Assembly: GCF_009711265.1 (NCBI RefSeq)
Contig: NZ_WMII01000008.1
Span: 62,001 to 126,000, forward strand
Source of the DNA: Paracoccus shanxieyensis
GTDB lineage: Bacteria; Pseudomonadota; Alphaproteobacteria; Rhodobacterales; Rhodobacteraceae
Direction of reading: 5' to 3'
DNA length: 64,000 nucleotides
The notes below the pieces were generated by a model that did no database searches, was not told the origin of the DNA, and saw only the letters and a list, made by a program, of their open reading frames with translations. Both the position numbers and the translations under genes were made by a program. Of this stretch, positions 63,032 to 64,000 are shown piece after piece. Each line of letters begins with the position of its first letter. The first letter of the stretch is position 1.

Positions 63032-63607
63032 TTAAGGGCGACCCTCACCCGAACCGCGACCGGGTGCAACCCCGGCGTTGTCGAACCGTTCGATGGCCTT
63101 GGCAAGACGCGGAAGGCGCGCGCGGCGCATCAATTCCTTGCGCGGGATCGCGCCGCCCGCATCGCGGGCACGCGTCTGGGTGGCGGCGACGGCGTTCAGC
63201 ACCGGGTCCGGCGTTTTCAGATACAGATCGCGCAGGAATTCGTCGGGGTGAACAGCAGCCAACCCCACCGCCGCCAGCGCGCGGGCGGGAAAGTCGCGCA
63301 GATTGGCGGTAACAATTGCCTTTGCCCCCGAGGCCAGCGCGGTTTCCACGACATGCCGGTCGGCGGGATCGGGCAGATCCAGCCCCTCGGCTCCGCCCGC
63401 GCCTTGGGCAAGGGCCTGCGGAAAGCGGGCGGTCAGCAGCGCGATTTCCACCCCGGCCGACAGGCCCTGCCGGTCGGCGGCATGGCGCCATTCATCAAGG
63501 ATGCGCTGCGACCAGACGGGCTGGAACAGCCCGGCTTCGGCACAATCGGTCAGGATTTCGCGCAGCACGGTCGGGTAAAGAACGCAGGCGTCCAGAACCA
63601 CCGTCAT
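63032..63607 (-). CDS. PIN-domain protein
   Basis: A 191-residue protein whose first 130 residues or so form a PIN fold. The acidic residues are D6 (VVLDACVLYPT), an E in ILTDCAEAGLF, and D in LPDPADRHVV and ANLRDFP. PIN domains are metal-dependent RNases, often toxins. Here no antitoxin gene is visible; instead the start overlaps the end of an rRNA methyltransferase gene (ATGA). A role in RNA processing is possible (inference). The C-terminal 50 residues are basic. Confidence 0.82.
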   Translation of the reverse strand: MTVVLDACVLYPTVLREILTDCAEAGLFQPVWSQRILDEWRHAADRQGLSAGVEIALLTARFPQALAQGAGGAEGLDLPDPADRHVVETALASGAKAIVTANLRDFPARALAAVGLAAVHPDEFLRDLYLKTPDPVLNAVAATQTRARDAGGAIPRKELMRRARLPRLAKAIERFDNAGVAPGRGSGEGRP

Positions 63608-64000
63608 CCGTCCAGCCGGAAAAACAGCGCCTTCAGATAGCCCGACTCGGCCAGTTGCGGCAGCACGGGGTGATCGGGCCCGGCCTGCCCGGTATGCAGA
63701 AGCTGCATCCGCCGTCCGCCGCGCCCGATGCCGCGTGCGCTGGCATTGCGGAAGGCCGTCAGATCGGCGGCATGACTGCACGAACACAGGCCCAGATAGC
63801 CGCCCGGCGCGACCAGCGGCGCGGCCAGCTTCGCCACACGTTCATAGGCGCGCAGACCCGCCTCAAGCGCGGGTTTCGACGGCGCGAAGGCGGGCGGATC
63901 GCAGATCACCACATCGAATTCTGCGCCCTCGCTCGCCATGGCCTCAAGCTGGGCGAAGGCGTCGCCCTGCCGCGTGACCAGCCGGTCCGCCGCGCCCATG
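63604..64000 (-). CDS. RlmI-type class I rRNA methyltransferase, C-terminal fragment (cut by window edge)
   Basis: The last 132 residues or so of a SAM-dependent methyltransferase are present, with the catalytic motif DVVICDPPAFAPSKPALEAG, then GGYLGLCSCSH (Cys-containing loop) and QAGPDHPVLPQLAESGYLKAL. This is the pattern of RlmI, which methylates a cytosine of 23S rRNA; the N-terminal PUA part lies outside the window. It is coupled to the PIN gene by an ATGA overlap. Confidence 0.85.
   Translation of the reverse strand, partial: MGAADRLVTRQGDAFAQLEAMASEGAEFDVVICDPPAFAPSKPALEAGLRAYERVAKLAAPLVAPGGYLGLCSCSHAADLTAFRNASARGIGRGGRRMQLLHTGQAGPDHPVLPQLAESGYLKALFFRLDG

Noticed and set aside
63032-63607. 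Toxin-antitoxin module
   Set aside because: Only the PIN-domain gene is present; both neighbours are metabolic or rRNA-modifying genes.

Overview
The window looks like a chromosomal segment of a high-GC alphaproteobacterium of the Rhodobacteraceae/Paracoccaceae group, with Paracoccus or a close relative the best guess. The reasons are the nifR3-ntrB-ntrC-ntrY-ntrX cluster with an NtrC that lacks the sigma-54 contact loop, the alphaproteobacterial FlaF/FlbT flagellin regulators, the hisS-hisZ-hisG arrangement, the zwf-pgl-pgi operon, and a dispersed intergenic element with a GGAGTATTT...GAACA core. Genes are packed tightly, many with ATGA stop/start overlaps. I see no phage, insertion sequence, CRISPR array, rRNA or tRNA. 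The genus assignment is inference.

Layout. 1-6.3 kb (minus): nitrogen-regulation operon dusB(nifR3)-ntrB-ntrC-ntrY-ntrX, with ntrX running off the left edge. 6.5-7.9 kb: L-serine dehydratase. 8.1-12.3 kb: cell-envelope genes, namely a Pro/Ala-rich lipoprotein, a YjbH/YjbF-like exopolysaccharide pair and a tiny exported protein with an Asp tail. 12.5-15.6 kb: a complete zinc-uptake locus, zur-znuC-znuB divergent from znuA, with two Zur-type operators between them. 15.9-18.5 kb: hemP, a pseudouridine synthase with a 186-bp-period repetitive tail, and tadA. 18.5-25.2 kb: pyruvate carboxylase and MacAB. 25.3-27.1 kb: an MBL-fold hydrolase and a glutathionyl-hydroquinone reductase.

27.2-32.4 kb is a small flagellar islet: flgD, fliK, a rod-binding FlgJ-type protein, a FlgN-like chaperone, flagellin, flaF, flbT and a DUF1217 protein. 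There are no motor, ring or export genes beside it. 32.5-38.4 kb: two LysR regulators around aspartate ammonia-lyase, a DUF1127-like small protein, an aspartate aminotransferase, sdhE and a MarR-type regulator preceded by a strong dyad. 38.6-39.9 kb: yaiI, followed by the only long gene-free stretch, which carries sixteen copies of an 8-bp repeat. 39.9-45.4 kb: two cyclophilins, pgk, class I aldolase, ftsY and two small envelope proteins. 45.5-51.7 kb: hisS-hisZ-hisG, slyX, a DUF4177 protein and gatB with a membrane partner. 51.7-57.8 kb: a KefB/YbaL-type antiporter, a 1051-residue single-pass protein that looks like a GspL-type N-terminus joined to a GspC/PilP-type C-terminus, and a SIMPL-domain protein. 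57.8-64 kb: metY, the pgi-pgl-zwf operon, a PIN protein and the end of an RlmI-type methyltransferase.

Most of the window is housekeeping metabolism and regulation. The items most worth a second look are the GspL/GspC-like fusion (53633-56788), the two tandem-repeat loci (in rluB and at 39201-39328), the acidic-tail small protein beside yjbFH, the flagellar islet with a hairpin in the flagellin leader, and the dyad upstream of the MarR-type gene.
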